Source of the DNA: Gossypium raimondii
Taxonomy: Eukaryota > Streptophyta > Magnoliopsida > Malvales > Malvaceae
Direction of reading: 5' to 3'
DNA length: 64,000 nt
Assembly (NCBI RefSeq): GCF_025698545.1
Contig: NC_068572.1
Location: forward strand, 1,240,001-1,304,000
The translations under genes and the position numbers were made by a program. Position 1 is the first letter of the stretch, and every line of letters begins with the position of its first letter. The notes below the pieces were generated by a model. It was not told the DNA's origin. It saw nothing but the letters and a program-made list of their open reading frames with translations, and did not search any database. Shown piece by piece: positions 60,301-64,000 of this stretch.

Positions 60301-63300
60301 GTAGCAGGACTACATGTAACTAAAAATGTTCATCAAAACTTTAGTAACTAATCGGGGTAGATGAGATCCCAACAGTGACAGCAAGAGTTCATAAGTAGCC
60401 ACACTACAACCTCCACTGTACCTTAAAATTTCTGTAATTACTACAATCAAGTTCCCTTTACATGTCGGAACTACAGAAAAAAGTATAAATCACACATTAT
60501 CCATGGGAATTTGATCAAAACTCAATTTGCCCATGATCATGTGGTTTTACAAAATTTGAAAGGTTACACAGCTAGTTTATAATAAAATAACAAAAGAATC
60601 CTTGTTTTAATTACATGAAAAGTAATATGTAAACAAGACAGTCAAATTCAGATATGGATTTCATACAACTTATTATTAGTCTTACCCTAGTTGAATTAAG
60701 ATTTTTCTTTTAAAATAGATGCAAGCATATAAAAGAACTCAACCTGTTAAAATAAGTACAACACAGGTCCCTAACAGTCCAAACCAGAAGATTGTGGAGA
60801 TTTTTAGCCCACAAAGGCCGTAGATATTCAACTAAACATAACGGAGGTAAAACATAATTTGCCTTCGATAAAACACTGCAAAGAAGTAAACATGGGCAGA
60901 TGGCACCTCCCTACTGAAATTGCACAAGTAGTTAAAAGACAATAGGAACAAGGAGCTAAGATGATTAATAGAGACCATCAGAAAACAAAGTTGAAAACAG
61001 ACAAGAACCATTAACCATAATCAAATAAGAAACTTAGGCAAACCAGTAACTAAATTGGCAATATAATAAAATAGGTATGAAGTTACTGCTGGGAAATTGT
61101 GACATACCGCAGCGACAACATCATAAAGCGGAGTGATAACTTGGTCGAGGAATGATACTACACCATCTTTAGAACAACTATTGGCCGGCTGAGCAATGTG
61201 CTGCCTTAGAGCTTCATCCATTTCCCTCGCCATCTTTGAACCAACATTAAAATTCAGACAGATAAACAAGCTTATAAAAACATCACATCACATTGAAAAA
61301 TACAGACAAACACACACATTTAAACTTCACAATCGGAAAAGGGGAGAAGGAAAGTATGCCCACAAGTAATAAAATTATACCAATATACACATCAAAATAT
61401 AAATAGCGAAGCCTACAACAGGTTATGACCAAATCTGCCTATATCAATACATCAGTCTAGGGTTCACTTACATGATGAAATATGTAGCACAAGCATTCTG
61501 GAAGGAATCTAATGTTGGCAGCCTCACCCCAAATTAAGAAGTACAAAGAAACAAAGAGTACTTTTTTCTCCTTGTTAACAGCATCCAGACTGCATACAAT
61601 GAACAGTCAATAACTCAATCATCACTGTTTTAATGAAGAACACTAACAAAATAATCAAAAAGTACTTAAAGGACATGAAAATCCTCACTTGCTCCAAACA
61701 GGTTGAATGCACAAGTAGTTGCACCATTTGATGTAGTTATCAAGAGACTTCAGAAACACCTTCTGCACAGCAGCCTCGTCCAATTTCTGAATAAAAAACA
61801 AGGGCAAATATATTGATCAAATTAGCTAAATAAAAATAACTGCATGGCATATATACCAGCCCTTAAACAAAAAGGATACGAGTAGTTGCAGGGGTAATAA
61901 TTAAAATGTTAAAATAATCCAAAATTTTATTTGATTAAAAAGAGGGATCCAATGAAAGCAAACAAAATCATTTGGCAGCCTTATAAGCACTTCAATAAAA
62001 TCAAGGTTATACATCTGTCCTAATGTGCAAATGAGAATGCCCTAGTAGGTCAAAAAGTGGCACCAGCACCAGCTTTAGATTTACCTTGCCAACAGCTGTT
62101 CTTGGAAGGCAAAGAGAAAAGACAAGAAAGAAGGGTAAAAAGATAGAAATAAAGCAATGAATAGAAAAGAGAGAGAGAGAGAGAAGGAAAAATGTTTAAA
62201 TGAGAAACGATTGCCATGTTTCAAGTTTGAGCACATGGACAAATATACCTTTCCAGCTTATAGACAGTAGCGAGACTAACAGTGTCAGTGTGTGCGCAAT
62301 ACATTCAAATTCTCATTGAAGATCAAAATTGATAATCAGAAATCTTCCTCGGTTGGTTTTATCTTCTGGATTAACAAATTCTATAATGTTTAGATCCCAA
62401 TTTGGCCGTCAACCAGTTCTTTTCCATACTCTTCTCACCTTTGAACAGTGCCAAAATCAAGATTTAAATCCAGAATTTAAGTTTTAACTTGAAGTACCAT
62501 GAATCCAAGCTTATATTATTGTTCTTATTCTTTGTCAAACAATACAAAGTTCGAAGTGCAAGTTAAAGCTACTGACACACAGGGTAAGCCAATGAAGAGA
62601 CATGTCACCTCCAATAAACCACTACTCTTGAACTTTGAACTGTAAAAAACTTGCATGACAAGAAAAGAAGACCAAACCACAGAACTAAAATTAAGAACAT
62701 GGCCCTAGATCATTGAACATAGGCAACAAGCAAATTTAACCAAAAGATGCCAAATAAAAAATCACCACAGGGAAAAAAACCATCTTGTATAGCAATGAGG
62801 TTTAACAGAAGCAAACTACTGTTGGCATAAGTAAGATGTCTGAGAGTGAATGCTACCACCTCTCCCAGCGTAGCAAAATCCAGGACCTCTTAAATGCCAA
62901 TCAGGGAAGCATTCAACAAACATCAAAAAGGCAACAATAGAACAAAGAATAACACACCAAAATCATAACTTACTGGCTCAGGTTCCTCAGGAATACCATG
63001 TCTAGATTGTTCATTGGCAAGGAGAAGCACTACATGTTCACGTTGGTTAGAAACATTGTCTTTCTGAAAATGAAAAAGTACATGAATGAGGTATTAAACA
63101 ACAAATAATAAACGCAACATAAAAAAATTAACACCCAAAAGACACATTTATAATGCATGATATGTTTAAAGAGCAATTCCATGAGGATGAGTAAGAAATT
63201 AGAAACAATACTCAACAAAATTAACTGAAACAAACAAGATAACCATGGACCAAGAAATTATATTTTAGTCAAACACATTGGCATAACAGACCATATTTAC

Positions 63301-64000
63301 TTTTCACATGTAAATGGTCAAAGACAGCACAATGCTAACTCAAAGAATGAAGTACGTACAAGTCCTACACATTGCTCAAGTCTGTAGCCCCTTGGCTAAT
63401 TAGTAAGAACAACCACAACAAGCAAAACAAAAGCCAAGACACTTTCACACCCAATATCAAACATGAGCTACAAGATCGCCTTATGGTTTACTGGCTGGTT
63501 ATATTTGGACATATAAACCAAGGGACAGTAAGAGGCTGATAGTTTCCACATAACCTAAACATTCCAGGACATAATTAGGTTCCACAAGAAACTAGAGATA
63601 AGCAAGAAAGCAGACTAAGGCTTTTAAACTTAGAAATACCAGAAGTTTCTCAATTTGTAAATACATAGAGGAAACACAATGTAATCAATTTCATCATAGC
63701 AGTACAAACCTGAAATCCAAAAACATAATGCAGAAAATCCATAAGATCAGGGCTCCTTGTCTCGGGAATAGAAAAATCACTAGGCAATTTTGGCAAGCTC
63801 CTATCGTGCTTTAATGCCGACACTGCTGCTCGTACCTGCCCATGCATTTTCAGTAGTTAAATTGAAATACAAAACTACTATGAGGTCTAAAAAAGGCAAA
63901 AATATCTAACCTCAGGGAATGACACAATAGCATTTGTTATGGTAGGAGCATCCAGTGGGAATGGGATAATGTTGTAAGCAATCAGGTCCTCAGTCATGGC
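39307..64000 (-). CDS. CALS9: Callose synthase 9 (GSL10-type), 5' end beyond the window
   Basis: A plasma-membrane GT48 1,3-beta-glucan synthase using UDP-glucose; Arabidopsis GSL10 is needed in pollen development. 47 exons: 64000(partial)-63911, 63835-63710, 63063-62974, 61786-61689, 61589-61472, 61233-61108, 59670-59594, 59009-58934, 58038-57916, 57095-56993, 56889-56766, 56645-56456, 56346-56294, 56174-56114, 56027-55946, 55489-55440, 54611-54525, 54400-54324, 54209-54185, 53952-53858, 53732-53651, 53541-53381, 53295-53175, 52224-52127, 51208-51118, 51039-50879, 50776-50667, 49234-49100, 48267-48199, 48128-47951, 47785-47671, 46547-46428, 45677-45562, 45479-45396, 45306-45194, 44651-44599, 44185-44009, 43511-43464, 42616-42458, 41966-41853, 41754-41666, 41578-41423, 41338-41236, 40676-40557, 39994-39944, 39848-39666, 39543-39307. 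All introns are GT-AG; 5,115 bases, 1,704 residues of about 1,900. It runs from AYNIIP through N-terminal helices, a cytosolic domain (NQNHAIVFTRG, YGHPDVFDR, RGGISKASRIINISEDIY) and C-terminal helices to SLILAGNNPNTAL. CalS9 is preferred over CalS10 by this tail. No disabling change. Confidence 0.95.
40988..41132 (+). mobile_element. SINE in a callose synthase intron
   Basis: A 145-bp insertion between exons 44 and 43, antisense to the gene. It is bounded by CGTATTTG (40980-40987 and 41133-41140). Box-A-like TTGGTTTAGTGGC and box-B-like GGTTCAATCCC are about 50 bases apart; the 3' end is C-rich, then A-rich. Confidence 0.8.
47140..47640 (-). mobile_element. Decayed LINE (RTE-type) endonuclease fragment in an intron
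   Basis: Read on the minus strand, the sense of the host gene, the intron between exons 31 and 32 contains pieces of an apurinic-type endonuclease. There is a WNLGFIIGRYVEVAEFMRR segment followed by LFLQDT (47550-47610), then RDMKRNGV (about 47445), QFWEDLDKAV (about 47300) and GYGFADRNE (about 47200). They keep the family order but are broken by several stops and frame changes. I recognise this as the endonuclease domain of plant RTE-clade LINEs. The reverse transcriptase is not present nearby. Confidence 0.7.
51443..51567 (-). mobile_element. SINE in a callose synthase intron, sense orientation
   Basis: Bounded by 12-base duplications ATAACTGTATTT (51431-51442 and 51568-51579). On the minus strand it reads from CCCGTGGAGTAATGGC (box A) through GGGTTTGATCC (box B) to CCCCTTATCAG and an A tail (T run at 51443-51449). 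It lies between exons 25 and 24. Confidence 0.9.
52855..52990. repeat. GGTTCAA/CCGGTT dispersed repeat in a callose synthase intron
   Basis: Contains TTGAACCAGCTCTGGTTCAA and GGTTGCCGGTTGAGCC, a locally palindromic sequence related to 31504-31665 and 35990-36240. No ends or target duplication could be defined. Confidence 0.35.
59095..59530 (-). mobile_element. Possible solo LTR in a callose synthase intron
   Basis: On the minus strand a promoter-like TGTATATAAATACAATG is followed by a pyrimidine-rich AGCTTTTCTTTCACTCAAAT, as in many plant copia LTRs. The intron between exons 7 and 6 is unusually long (1.4 kb). Exact ends and target duplication were not found, so this is tentative. Confidence 0.35.

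Overview
This is eukaryotic, almost certainly eudicot, nuclear DNA. It is AT-rich, its genes are cut by many small GT-AG introns, and every recognisable protein belongs to a land-plant family. The repeat flavour (tRNA-derived SINEs, short hAT, Tourist and Mutator-like elements, a decayed Ty1-copia fragment) together with the protein sequences suggests Malvaceae, perhaps cotton. That placement is inference and was not tested.

Layout. 1-9475 is a repeat-dominated, gene-poor stretch. 9555-10148 (+) is an intronless dirigent protein gene. 10149-18300 is intergenic, with a target-site-flanked hAT-like element, a broken copia reverse transcriptase/RNase H fragment on the minus strand, a SINE and two Tourist-like MITEs. 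18371-18748 (+) encodes a small three-helix membrane protein. 20929-21283 (+) is a small two-exon gene for an 84-residue protein. 22469-28771 (-) and 30088-35578 (-) are two intact tandem paralogs of a MUT9-like / casein-kinase-1-like HD16-type kinase, with identical 16-exon structures. 39307 to the right edge (-) is most of a callose synthase gene of the CalS9/GSL10 type. 47 exons could be placed. They join in one open frame of 1,704 codons plus the stop; the first ~190 residues lie beyond 64000.

No operon-like or pathway cluster is evident. The kinase pair is the only functionally linked group, and it arose by duplicating a 6-7 kb unit whose edges can be seen. Both copies keep the same leader: a 10-codon uORF whose stop overlaps the start of a 30-codon uORF, which itself overlaps the kinase start. 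They also share a GC-AG intron in the kinase domain, telo-box arrays and a bZIP-type ACGT motif upstream. The double uORF is the most interesting signal in the window. No CRISPR, prophage or other microbial system is present, and I saw no wholly new gene system.

The mobile-element record is clear. Three members of one hAT-like non-autonomous family have 8-bp target duplications. Three Tourist-like MITEs have short TA-rich flanks, two of them TAA/TAA. Three SINEs have 8-12 bp duplications, two of them inside callose synthase introns. A decayed RTE-type LINE endonuclease lies in another callose synthase intron.
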